Positions 1 through 5,867 of a stretch of 8,241 bases of DNA are shown in pieces. The stretch covers positions 1-8,241 of the forward strand of contig CAAENO010000088.1 in NCBI GenBank assembly GCA_900757385.1, written 5' to 3'. A program made the position numbers and the translations under genes. Below the pieces are notes generated by a model that did no database searches, had not been told where the DNA came from, and saw only the letters and a list, made by a program, of their open reading frames with translations. Source of the DNA: an uncultured Collinsella sp. (lineage in GTDB: Bacteria > Actinomycetota > Coriobacteriia > Coriobacteriales > Coriobacteriaceae). How positions within the stretch are numbered: the first letter of the stretch is position 1; every line of letters begins with the position of its first letter.

Positions 1-8
1 AAAGATGG

Positions 9-42
9 CGTGCCGCCCCGTTTGGGGCGGCACGTTTTGTTT
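9..42 (+). terminator. Rho-independent terminator of an upstream plus-strand gene
   Basis: A perfect 11-bp GC-rich stem (9-19 pairing with 24-34) closes a GTTT tetraloop and is followed on the plus strand by TTTTGTTT. The minus-strand tail (CCATCTTT) is poorer, so the plus strand is the likely direction. It implies a plus-strand gene ending just left of the window, convergent with the histidine kinase gene. Confidence 0.88.
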
Positions 43-85
43 GGGCTGCACGTTTTTGTTTTGGGAGATCCATTTGAGCCTCATA

Positions 86-111
86 GTTATGTTCACGTTC
101 GGGAACATAAC
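86..111. repeat. Dyad repeat copy 1 (operator-like or hairpin)
   Basis: This is a perfect 9-bp inverted repeat: arm GTTATGTTC at 86-94, arm GAACATAAC at 103-111, and an 8-base centre ACGTTCGG. Its inner 19 bases (91-109) recur exactly at 130-148. The centre also contains the smaller dyad GTTCGGGAAC (97-106). There is no T-run next to it, so a protein-binding site fits better than a terminator, but no binding protein can be named. Confidence 0.6.
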
Positions 112-124
112 GCCAGTTGCCTTA

Positions 125-150
125 GCTAAGTTCACGTTCGGGAACATAGC
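125..150. repeat. Dyad repeat copy 2 (operator-like or hairpin)
   Basis: This is the second copy of the left-end dyad, 39 bases from the first. Arms GCTAAGTTC (125-133) and GAACATAGC (142-150) pair at eight of nine positions around the same centre ACGTTCGG. The outer arm bases differ from copy 1 on both sides in a matching way (GTTA/TAAC versus GCTA/TAGC), so the symmetry is kept although the sequence changed. The copy lies 25 bases beyond the stop of the kinase gene. Confidence 0.55.
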
Positions 151-174
151 CGTCCGCAGCGCAAGACGGCCCGG

Positions 175-1218
175 CTACTCAAAGTATTGGAACTTGTTCG
201 TCGAGAAGGCGAACGTTACGACAAAGCCTTCGCCGGAGTCGGATGCCGCCGTGACGTCGATGCCCATCTTGGAGCATAGGCGCGCCACCAGGTAGAGGCC
301 GATGCCCGTTGCGCGCTTGGTGGTGCGGCCGTTGTCGCCGGTAAAGCCCTTCTCGAACACGCGCGGCAGGTCTGCCGCACACACGCCGCAGCCGTTGTCC
401 GCAACGGTGAGCTCGATGCGCTCGCTCGCCAGGCCCTCGTCCAGTAACGCGCCCGAAAACACGATCTTCGCGCCGTCCTCGCGCGCATATTTAATGCTGT
501 TCTGAATGAGCTGGCCCAGGATAAACTCGAGCCATTTTTCGTCGGTAAAGACCTCGAAGTCGAGGTTCTCGCACACCGGAGCCACGTGCGCCGCAATGAG
601 CTCGCGCGCGTTGGCCTTAATCGCACCCGTCACCAAGGTCTTAAGGTCCCAGCGGCGAATCAGGTAGTCGCGCTCCACGACTTCCGAGCGCGCGTAGTAC
701 AGCGCCTGGTCGATATAGCGTTCCACGCGAGCCAACTCGCGACCCAGGTCATCGACACGTGTTGGGTCATCTGCGCCGCCGTCGAGGTTTTCCAGAATCA
801 GGTGAGCCGCCGCCAGGGGCAGCTTGGCCTCGTGGACCCAGCTCTCGATATAGTCGCGATAGTCTTCGGTCTGACGCCGGCCCTCGGCAACCTCGTCGCA
901 GGCGGCTTTGCCCACCCGGCACAGGACCTCGTACTCGAGCTCGCCCTCGGCATAGGTTGGGCATTGCACCATCTCCTGCACCCATGCGGGACTCTCGAGC
1001 TCCTCTGCCGCGCGCTCCAACTGACGCAGAAAACGGCGACGGCGAGCGTACTCGATCACGATGCCGAGCATACCGAAGATAAAGGACACGCCGACCGCCA
1101 CGACCACGATAGAAACGGGTGCGCCGGCGACCGTCAGCACAAAGCAGCTCAGCAGCACGCCGCACGCCCACACGGCGACGGGAAGCAGCGCGTCTTTAAA
1201 GAACTTGGCAAACGACAT
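175..1218 (-). CDS. Sensor histidine kinase, BceS/GraS-like intramembrane-sensing type
   Basis: A 347-residue membrane kinase expected to autophosphorylate and pass the phosphate to the response regulator encoded just upstream. Two membrane segments (about residues 11-31 and 35-57) are joined by only a few residues, leaving almost no extracellular sensor. The basic stretch ARRRRF follows at 58-63. The phosphoacceptor H129 lies in the H-box SWVHEAKLP. The ATP-binding domain shows the N-box QLIQNSIKYA (N240), G1 box DNGCGV (274-279), F-box FEKGF (288-292) and G2 box TGIGLYL (304-310). In known relatives such as BceS and GraS this architecture senses through a partner ABC transporter that handles antimicrobial peptides; no such transporter is visible here, so the stimulus is unknown. 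The start codon has AGGGGA five bases upstream and follows the regulator stop by nine bases, indicating one operon. The stop is TAG. Confidence 0.95.
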   Translation of the reverse strand: MSFAKFFKDALLPVAVWACGVLLSCFVLTVAGAPVSIVVVAVGVSFIFGMLGIVIEYARRRRFLRQLERAAEELESPAWVQEMVQCPTYAEGELEYEVLCRVGKAACDEVAEGRRQTEDYRDYIESWVHEAKLPLAAAHLILENLDGGADDPTRVDDLGRELARVERYIDQALYYARSEVVERDYLIRRWDLKTLVTGAIKANARELIAAHVAPVCENLDFEVFTDEKWLEFILGQLIQNSIKYAREDGAKIVFSGALLDEGLASERIELTVADNGCGVCAADLPRVFEKGFTGDNGRTTKRATGIGLYLVARLCSKMGIDVTAASDSGEGFVVTFAFSTNKFQYFE

Positions 1219-1227
1219 AGCCGTCCC

Positions 1228-1899
1228 CTAGATCGAATAGCCTTGGCCGCGATGCGTGGTCAAATACCCCTTGATGCCGATTTTTTCGAGCGTGGTGCGC
1301 AGGCGGTTGATGTTGACGGTGAGCGTATTGTCGTCCACAAAGGCGTCGGAGTCCCACAGGTCCTGCATGATGGCCGAGCGCGAAACGATCTTGCCCGCGC
1401 GGCTCAGAAGCAGCGAGAGGATACGCAGCTCGTTTTTGGTGAGCTCGGTGCTGGTGCCCGTTTGCGTGTTGGTGACCATAGAGCGGGCGAGGTCGAGCTC
1501 CAGTCCCTTGTGGACGAGCGTGCTGCGCTCGCCCGCCGCCGCGGTGCGACGCAGCAAGGCATTGATGCGCGCCACGAGCACACGGGCGCTATAGGGCTTG
1601 GGAACAAAGTCGTCCGCGCCGAGCGTCATGGCCATGACCTCGTCGATCTCGGTCGTGCGCGACGTGAGGACGATGATGGGGACCTCGGATTCGCGGCGAA
1701 CCTCGTGGCAGATATGCTGGCCGTCCTTGACGGGAAGCGTGAGGTCGAGCAGCACCAGATCGGGCGCGGCGGCGAGAATATCGCGCGAGACATGCTCGAA
1801 CGATTCGCAGGCCTCGATTTCAAACCCGGCGCGGGCAAGGATGTCGATAAGCTCACGACGAATGGGCTCGTCGTCCTCAACGATATAAATCAGCGCCAT
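1228..1899 (-). CDS. OmpR/PhoB-family response regulator (BceR/GraR-like)
   Basis: A 223-residue DNA-binding response regulator, the partner of the kinase gene immediately downstream. The receiver domain (about 1-115) has the acidic pair D9-D10, phosphoacceptor D52 (LLDLTLPVKDG), T79 and K101 (PKPY), all at the expected places. The C-terminal winged helix (about 130-223) contains LTKNELRIL, the recognition-helix region FVDDNTLTVNINRLR, and the wing ending RGQGYSI. The wording around FVDDNTLTVNINRLR is typical of the BceR/GraR/VirR subgroup of cytoplasmic regulators. The reading frame stays open 59 codons further upstream, but that part has no family similarity. The ATG at 1899 begins the canonical receiver (MALIYIVEDD) and has AAGGGAG seven bases upstream. 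A CATAAT hexamer at 1933-1938 on the minus strand could be a -10 element, without a convincing -35. Confidence 0.96.
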   Translation of the reverse strand: MALIYIVEDDEPIRRELIDILARAGFEIEACESFEHVSRDILAAAPDLVLLDLTLPVKDGQHICHEVRRESEVPIIVLTSRTTEIDEVMAMTLGADDFVPKPYSARVLVARINALLRRTAAAGERSTLVHKGLELDLARSMVTNTQTGTSTELTKNELRILSLLLSRAGKIVSRSAIMQDLWDSDAFVDDNTLTVNINRLRTTLEKIGIKGYLTTHRGQGYSI

Positions 1900-1983
1900 G
1901 GATTCCGCTCCCTTCTTGGTTGTCTTGCCACCATTATGGCTGCGGAGCCGCAAGTACGCGCCTCGCGCGGCAACAAGGTGACA

Positions 1984-1998
1984 GAACTGTTCGCGAAC
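1984..1998. promoter_or_regulatory. GTTC/GAAC dyad upstream of the response regulator
   Basis: Two overlapping symmetric motifs lie about 85-100 bases upstream of the regulator start: GAAC-T-GTTC (1984-1992) and GTTCGCGAAC (1989-1998). The second has the same GTTC-NN-GAAC form as the centre of both left-end dyads (97-106 and 136-145). A shared binding protein, possibly the regulator itself, is a speculation based only on this resemblance; short motifs of this kind also arise by chance. Confidence 0.2.
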
Positions 1999-2033
1999 GA
2001 AAGCGTTGGCTCGCCCCTCGCTCGCAACGGGCG

Positions 2034-2061
2034 CGGGGATCAAATGATTATTAAATCCCCG
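2034..2061 (-). terminator. Possible 3'-end hairpin of the 2077-2808 gene
   Basis: CGGGGAT (2034-2040) pairs with ATCCCCG (2055-2061) across a 14-base AT-rich loop, just after the stop of the minus-strand gene at 2077. There is no T-run on either side, so it is a weak terminator candidate. A competing pairing, AAATGATT (2042-2049) with AATCATTT (2071-2078), overlaps the stop codon and cannot form at the same time. Confidence 0.3.
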
Positions 2062-2076
2062 TCCCAGAAAAATCAT

Positions 2077-2808
2077 TTAGCAGCGGGCACGGAGCTTTTC
2101 GTAGCCTTCGGCGAAGAAGGCGACCGTCGCGGCGTCGGCCTCGGCGGCGTCCGTCTCGGTTGCGGGGACCACGCCGTGCTCGTCGCTCACCAGGAACAAC
2201 GCGCCCTTAAGCTGCGCGGGAATGTCTACGCGCGTGACCGGGATGCCCTTGGTCTGGGCCAGCTGCTCGATGAGCGTCGCCGTGCCGCACAGGAACTCGT
2301 CCGCCGGCGCCACAAAGGCGAGCTCGCCGTTGTTGACGGCGGCGAGCAGCTCGGGCGCCACACCAGTTTCGTCAGCCTCGGAGCGGGCCTCGGCAGAGCG
2401 GGCACGCAGCGCCTTGGCCGACGTATCGGCGAGCGGCTCGTACTCCCCCACCGTCATGGCGGCGTTGCCGTTGATGTCGATCACCAGCATGAGCACGCCG
2501 TCGCGTGCGGTGTAGTCGCCTTCGGCAAGCGACCACTCAACGTGCTGTTTGGCCCAGCTGAGCATGTTATGGGTAAGCGGCTCGCCCTGCACCAGGCGCT
2601 CGGATAGCGCGCGAATGTGGCGGTTGAGCATGGGCACCTTTTTGTTGGACATGCGCCAACGGCAGACAAGCGCGGGCTTGTCGAGCGTGAACTTCTCGAC
2701 CGCCTCCTGATTGGCGCAAAAGTCCTCGTACGCACGCTGGTCCTCGGCATTGCCAAACAGCTCGGCATCATCAATCTGGGGCATGGTCATACCTTTCGTG
2801 TTAGTCAT
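2077..2808 (-). CDS. Conserved-looking protein of unknown function, 243 residues
   Basis: I do not recognise this family. The protein is acidic, with no signal peptide and no membrane segment, so it should be cytoplasmic. The N-terminal half (about 40-125) has hydrophobic strands and the segment RDGVLMLVIDINGNAAMTVG. A charged alanine-rich helical stretch follows (about 130-165). The C-terminal half contains GELAFVAPADEFLCGTAT, GIPVTRVDIP and GALFLVSDEHGVVP. ADEFLCGTAT faintly recalls the ADEvFltGTa motif of class IV aminotransferases, but the rest does not follow that fold and I do not assign it. The start is uncertain: ATG at 2808 has AGAGG five bases upstream, and ATG at 2784 (MPQIDDAEL) has GAAAGG seven bases upstream. 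Coding is supported by an intact frame, ribosome sites and a fit between terminators. A terminator separates it from purH, arguing against simple co-transcription. Confidence 0.8.
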   Translation of the reverse strand: MTNTKGMTMPQIDDAELFGNAEDQRAYEDFCANQEAVEKFTLDKPALVCRWRMSNKKVPMLNRHIRALSERLVQGEPLTHNMLSWAKQHVEWSLAEGDYTARDGVLMLVIDINGNAAMTVGEYEPLADTSAKALRARSAEARSEADETGVAPELLAAVNNGELAFVAPADEFLCGTATLIEQLAQTKGIPVTRVDIPAQLKGALFLVSDEHGVVPATETDAAEADAATVAFFAEGYEKLRARC

Positions 2809-2824
2809 TCCGTCCTCTTATACC

Positions 2825-2860
2825 AAAAAGACGGCCCTCCAAACGGAGCGACCGTCTTTT
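2825..2860 (-). terminator. Rho-independent terminator of purH
   Basis: Outer stem AAAAGACGG (2826-2834) pairs with CCGTCTTTT (2852-2860); inner stem CTCC (2837-2840) pairs with GGAG (2845-2848) around an AAAC loop. Read on the minus strand it ends in a run of T before GGTATAAG. It lies 30 bases after the purH stop and directly before the next minus-strand gene. It could also work on the plus strand, but no plus-strand gene leads into it. Confidence 0.85.
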
Positions 2861-2889
2861 GCAGAGATTATTTTGTCCCGAGGCGAAAC

Positions 2890-4497
2890 TTAGTGCCTAA
2901 AGTGGCGAGCGCCCGTGAAGACCATAGCAATATTGTGCTCGTTGCAGGCCTGGATGCTCTCGTCGTCGCGCTTGGAGCCGCCGGGCTGAATGATGCAGGT
3001 CACGCCATGCGCGGCAAGCACGTCGACGTTGTCGCGGAACGGGAAGAACGCGTCGCTTGCACAGGCAAAGCCGCCCTTCTCCACGCCCTCGCGCTCGCAG
3101 AAGTCCTCGGCACGCTCGCAAGCAAGTAGCGCAGAGTCAACGCGGTTAGGCTGACCCGGGCCCATGCCAATGCCGGCCTTACCCTTGGAGACCAGGATGG
3201 CGTTGGACTTAACGCCCTTGCAGACCTTCCAGGCAAACTCGAGCTCGGCCATCTCGGCGTCGGTGGGCTTGCGGTCGGTGGGGAACGTAAAGGTCGCGGG
3301 GTCCTCGGTCACGTGGTCGACCTCCTGCACCAGCATGCCGCCGTCGATGGAGCGCAGCTCCACCTGGGCGCCGTGGTCCACGCCGCCGGTAGCCAGCACG
3401 CGCAGGTTGGGGCGCTTGGCCATGCGCTCGAGCGCCTCGGCAGTGTAGCTCGGGGCGATGATGACCTCGACAAACTGCTTGTTCCGATCGGCAAAGTGCT
3501 CAACCAGCTCAAAGGGAACCTCGCGGTTGCAGGCGATGATGCCGCCGAAGGCGCTCTTGGGATCGCAGGCGAAGGCACGGTCGTAGGCAGCCGTGATGTC
3601 CTCGGCAACGGCAGAACCGCAGGGGTTCTGGTGCTTGAGGATCACGCAGGCCGGCTCGTCGAACTCGCGGACCAGGTTCCAAGCGGCATCGGCATCCAGA
3701 TAGTTGTTGTAGCTGAGCGGCTTGCCCTGGATCTGCTCGGAGCCAACGAGCGGGAACTGCGAGCTCGCGGTGTTCTCGCAGCCCTCGGCAAAGCGGTAGA
3801 CCGTAGCCTTCTGCTGAGGATTCTCGCCATAGCGCAGGTCGTCGACCTTCTCCAGCGAGATCTCGAGCTTGGCAGAAGTGTCCGCCACGTCGCTTGCCTG
3901 GGCGGCAAGCCAACGGGAGATGGCCGTGTCGTAGGCGGCGGTGGTCTGGTAGACCTTCACCTGCAGGCGACGACGGGTGGAAAGCGTGGTGCAGCCACCG
4001 GTCTCGCGCATCTCGGCCAGGACGGCATCATAGTCGGCCGGGTCGGAGATGACGGTAACGCTCGCGGCGTTCTTGGCGGCAGAGCGCAGCATGGAGGGAC
4101 CACCGATGTCGATGTGCTCGATGGCATCCGCGAAGGTGACCTCGGGGTTAGCGACGGTCTTCTCGAACTCGTACAGGTTGACGACGACCAGGTCGATCAG
4201 CTTAATGCCATGCTGAGCCGCCTCCTGCATGTGCTGCTCGGAATCGCGGCGGGCCAGCAGCGCGCCGTGAACCTTGGGGTGCAGGGTCTTAACGCGGCCG
4301 TCCATCATCTCGGGATAACCCGTGAACTCCTCGATGGGGGTTACGGGAACGCCCGCATCCTCGATAGCACGAGCCGTGCCGCCCGTAGAGATGATCTCGA
4401 CGCCAAAGTCATCGACCAGCGTCCGTGCGAAATCGACGACGCCCGTCTTATCGGTAACCGAGATCAACGCGCGTGCGATCTTCACATCAGATCCCAT
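2890..4497 (-). CDS. purH: Bifunctional AICAR transformylase / IMP cyclohydrolase
   Basis: PurH catalyses the last two steps of IMP synthesis: formyl transfer from 10-formyl-THF to AICAR, then ring closure of FAICAR. At 535 residues it has full family length. The N-terminal MGS-like cyclohydrolase domain (about 1-150) shows ISTGGTARAIEDAGVPV (36-52), GRVKTLHPKVHGALLARR (67-84) and IDIGGPSMLRSAAKN (129-143). The transformylase domain shows LRYGENPQQ (221-229), the catalytic Lys-His pair K288-H289 in ILKHQNPCG, SAFGGIIACNREV (315-327), SDAFFPFRDNVD (481-492), IQPGGSKRDDE (503-513) and the C-terminal TGARHFRH. The usual GENPHQ motif reads GENPQQ (Gln228). The ATG at 4497 has a perfect AGGAGG (4503-4508) five bases upstream. 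The gene ends before a clear terminator. Its 5' region is shared with a divergent acetyltransferase gene and contains two dyads that may serve in regulation. Confidence 0.98.
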   Translation of the reverse strand: MGSDVKIARALISVTDKTGVVDFARTLVDDFGVEIISTGGTARAIEDAGVPVTPIEEFTGYPEMMDGRVKTLHPKVHGALLARRDSEQHMQEAAQHGIKLIDLVVVNLYEFEKTVANPEVTFADAIEHIDIGGPSMLRSAAKNAASVTVISDPADYDAVLAEMRETGGCTTLSTRRRLQVKVYQTTAAYDTAISRWLAAQASDVADTSAKLEISLEKVDDLRYGENPQQKATVYRFAEGCENTASSQFPLVGSEQIQGKPLSYNNYLDADAAWNLVREFDEPACVILKHQNPCGSAVAEDITAAYDRAFACDPKSAFGGIIACNREVPFELVEHFADRNKQFVEVIIAPSYTAEALERMAKRPNLRVLATGGVDHGAQVELRSIDGGMLVQEVDHVTEDPATFTFPTDRKPTDAEMAELEFAWKVCKGVKSNAILVSKGKAGIGMGPGQPNRVDSALLACERAEDFCEREGVEKGGFACASDAFFPFRDNVDVLAAHGVTCIIQPGGSKRDDESIQACNEHNIAMVFTGARHFRH

Positions 4498-4571
4498 GCA
4501 GTCCTCCTGTCTGGTACGCCGCCGTGCTCTGTGAGTCGGTGATACGTCGATCTGCAGCGCTCGCGCAGCGG

Positions 4572-4593
4572 CATTGAAAATACTGATTCAATG
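4572..4593. promoter_or_regulatory. Inverted repeat in the purH/acetyltransferase divergent region
   Basis: A perfect 7-bp dyad, CATTGAA (4572-4578) and TTCAATG (4587-4593), has an 8-base AT-rich centre, about 75 bases upstream of the purH start. It is locally AT-rich in a GC-rich region, as expected for a promoter or operator. I could not fit a good -35/-10 pair to it on either strand. Confidence 0.4.
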
Positions 4594-4597
4594 TAGC

Positions 4598-4616
4598 GCA
4601 TCGAGCGCGTCGATGC
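4598..4616. promoter_or_regulatory. Second inverted repeat in the divergent region
   Basis: A perfect 7-bp dyad, GCATCGA (4598-4604) and TCGATGC (4610-4616), surrounds a GCGCG centre four bases from the neighbouring dyad. It may be an operator or an RNA hairpin in the purH leader. Half-sites differ from those of the neighbouring dyad, so they are probably not two sites for one protein. Confidence 0.35.
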
Positions 4617-4774
4617 ACCCCGCAACGGTCGCATGTGCAGAAAAAGCTTGCGAGCGGAGGGCATGGGCGCGGCACCGGGCGCGGTGAGTTCATGGAACAC
4701 AGGGGCACCATAATTCGATGCCAATGGCGTGGTAGAACTGTGCTCGATATGCATCCGCAAAAGAAAGAGGCACC

Positions 4775-5416
4775 ATGGTCTCGCGGGTTCTCTACCGACC
4801 GTTTGATACCGAAGACTTCGACACCATCGCGCTGATTCTGCAGCAGCTTTGGCATAACAATTCGGATAACGATGAGTACAACCGCCTTGAGGCCGCGTGC
4901 GACCTTGCCTACTGCCTTTCGTCGTCGACGTTTTCGCAGGTTGCCGTCATCGACGGCCAGGCGCGCGGCATTGCGCTCGCGCGTGCGGGGCAAAGCTCCG
5001 GCGCCACCGTCAATGAACATTGGATGGATACCGAGCGCGCGCTGCTATCGCAGATGCGTGAGCTAGAGCCCGATGCCTGCGCCGAGTATCTCTCGTTTGT
5101 GCGCGCAACCATCCGCACCAACAACCGTCTGCTCGAAAGCAGCCCCCTGCCACACGACAACGAGGTCACGCTGCTTGCCGTGGATCGCGATGTCCATGGC
5201 CTGGGCGTTGGCTCGGTCTTGCTCGACGCCGCGGTCTCGCACCTGTCCTCGCGCGGGGCGACAAGAGCGCACCTGTACACCGACTCCAACTGCTCATGGA
5301 AGTTCTACGAGCTGCACGGCTTTAAGCGCACGGCCACGCACCGCGCCAACCGCGAAGAGCGCCGCCACGACATGCCGCGCGAAAGCTTCCTCTATGAGCT
5401 CGATCTAACAGCCTAG
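4775..5416 (+). CDS. GNAT-family N-acetyltransferase, substrate unknown
   Basis: A 213-residue cytoplasmic protein expected to transfer an acetyl group from acetyl-CoA to an amine of unknown identity. The acetyl-CoA binding motif A is clear: EVTLLAVDRDVHGLGVGSVLL (130-150), in which HGLGVGS (141-147) is the pyrophosphate loop. Motif B follows as RAHLYTDSNCSWKFYELHGFKR (164-185), with the usual Tyr before a Gly-Phe turn. The N-terminal half begins VLYRPFDTEDFDTI, the normal first strand and helix of the fold, and has a longer than usual helical insertion (about 75-125) that probably shapes the substrate pocket. The ATG is preceded by AAGAGG four bases upstream. It is the only plus-strand gene in the window and diverges from purH. 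No close neighbour hints at its substrate. Confidence 0.9.
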   Translation: MVSRVLYRPFDTEDFDTIALILQQLWHNNSDNDEYNRLEAACDLAYCLSSSTFSQVAVIDGQARGIALARAGQSSGATVNEHWMDTERALLSQMRELEPDACAEYLSFVRATIRTNNRLLESSPLPHDNEVTLLAVDRDVHGLGVGSVLLDAAVSHLSSRGATRAHLYTDSNCSWKFYELHGFKRTATHRANREERRHDMPRESFLYELDLTA

Positions 5417-5431
5417 CCCAGGCAGCCACAC

Positions 5432-5460
5432 CTAGTCATTTAAGAACGTCCCCAATGACT
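5432..5460 (+). repeat. Interspersed palindromic repeat, copy A
   Basis: A 29-base unit starting CTAGTCATTTAAGAACG and ending GTCCCCAATGACT. AGTCATT (5434-5440) and AATGACT (5454-5460) form a perfect inverted repeat around a 13-base asymmetric centre. Its exact reverse complement is at 7941-7969. It begins 16 bases after the acetyltransferase stop. Confidence 0.85.
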
Positions 5461-5472
5461 GATCCCCAACAA

Positions 5473-5501
5473 CTAGTCATTTAAGTCTGTCCCCAATGAG
5501 T
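5473..5501 (+). repeat. Interspersed palindromic repeat, copy B
   Basis: This matches copy A in layout and lies 41 bases from it. The centre reads TCTGTCCCC instead of AACGTCCCC, and the right arm is AATGAGT, one base off perfect symmetry. The sequence between A and B (GATCCCCAACAA) is not part of the unit. Together they form a tandem pair in the same orientation. Confidence 0.8.
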
Positions 5502-5525
5502 GGCCTAGGGGGTTTGTAGATAGCC

Positions 5526-5754
5526 GTGGTCAAAATACATCAAATATGAGTACTGTTACCTTTTTAGTAGCAGCGATTCGGGGCATTTTTGATGCTTATA
5601 GGCATGACGACCAGCTGCACGAGCTGACGTAACTCCCCAAATGTTCAATAAAATGGGCTCCTAACGAGAAGTACTCTCATTAGGAGCCATTATTATGTGC
5701 AAACATATGTGACCAACGCAGCAACAGTACTCATATTTGGCATTTTTTGTCCAC
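5526..5754. mobile_element. MITE-like element with 32-base inverted termini
   Basis: This AT-rich segment fills most of the gap between the acetyltransferase and DUF2207 genes. Its ends are inverted repeats: 5526-5557 and 5723-5754 match at 27 of 32 positions, including an identical 17-base core (5541-5557; 5723-5739) beginning CAAATATGAG. The outer end reads GTGG(T/A)CAAAA on both sides. The interior has no credible gene but contains a strong hairpin (5652-5691) and a further dyad joining the left terminus to 5584-5594 (CATCAAA with TTTGATG). No clear target duplication is visible. The size and layout fit a non-autonomous transposable element or a multi-copy intergenic repeat; with one copy visible, mobility is an inference. 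Confidence 0.5.
5652..5691 (-). terminator. Strong hairpin, likely bidirectional terminator
   Basis: Arms 5656-5669 and 5675-5688 pair at 13 of 14 positions (GGCTCCTAA with TTAGGAGCC, then GAGA with TCTC) around a 5-base loop. Three further pairs form after one bulged base. The minus-strand side ends CCCATTTTATT and the plus-strand side ends CCATTATTAT. It would stop transcripts from the DUF2207 gene about 180 bases after its stop codon, and could also stop those from the acetyltransferase gene. Confidence 0.6.
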
Positions 5755-5867
5755 TGCCCCTTGCGCGAAGGTCCTCAGCGGAAAGTTTGACCCGTTTCGA
5801 TGCACAAAAATGGGATGAATCTTCCCTGGCAACCGCCCAGAAAGATCCACCCCAAAGCAAGCGCTCG

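Noticed and set aside
86..150. LexA-type or PurR-type boxes
   Set aside because: The Gram-positive LexA box is GAAC-N4-GTTC, the opposite arrangement. The Bacillus PurR box needs AT-rich positions that are absent here.
5..295. Small plus-strand frame at the left end
   Set aside because: It reads through the terminator, both dyads and into the antisense of the kinase gene.
1900..2076. Upstream extension of the response regulator by 59 codons
   Set aside because: The canonical receiver starts at the ATG at 1899 with a good ribosome site. The added residues resemble nothing in the family.
586..2607. Open frame of 673 codons on the plus strand
   Set aside because: It lies antisense across the kinase, regulator and unknown gene. 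GC-rich coding DNA with few stops in the complementary frame produces such frames, and the translation has no family motifs.
3313..4542. Open frame of 409 codons on the plus strand
   Set aside because: It is entirely antisense to purH, whose coding status is certain, and its composition is that of a shadow frame.
4482..4760. Small minus-strand frame overlapping the purH start
   Set aside because: It is out of frame with purH, lacks a convincing ribosome site and spans the dyads of the divergent region.
5432..5501. CRISPR array made of the paired repeats
   Set aside because: There are only two units, with a 12-base gap, and no cas genes. The inverted copies elsewhere show an interspersed repeat.
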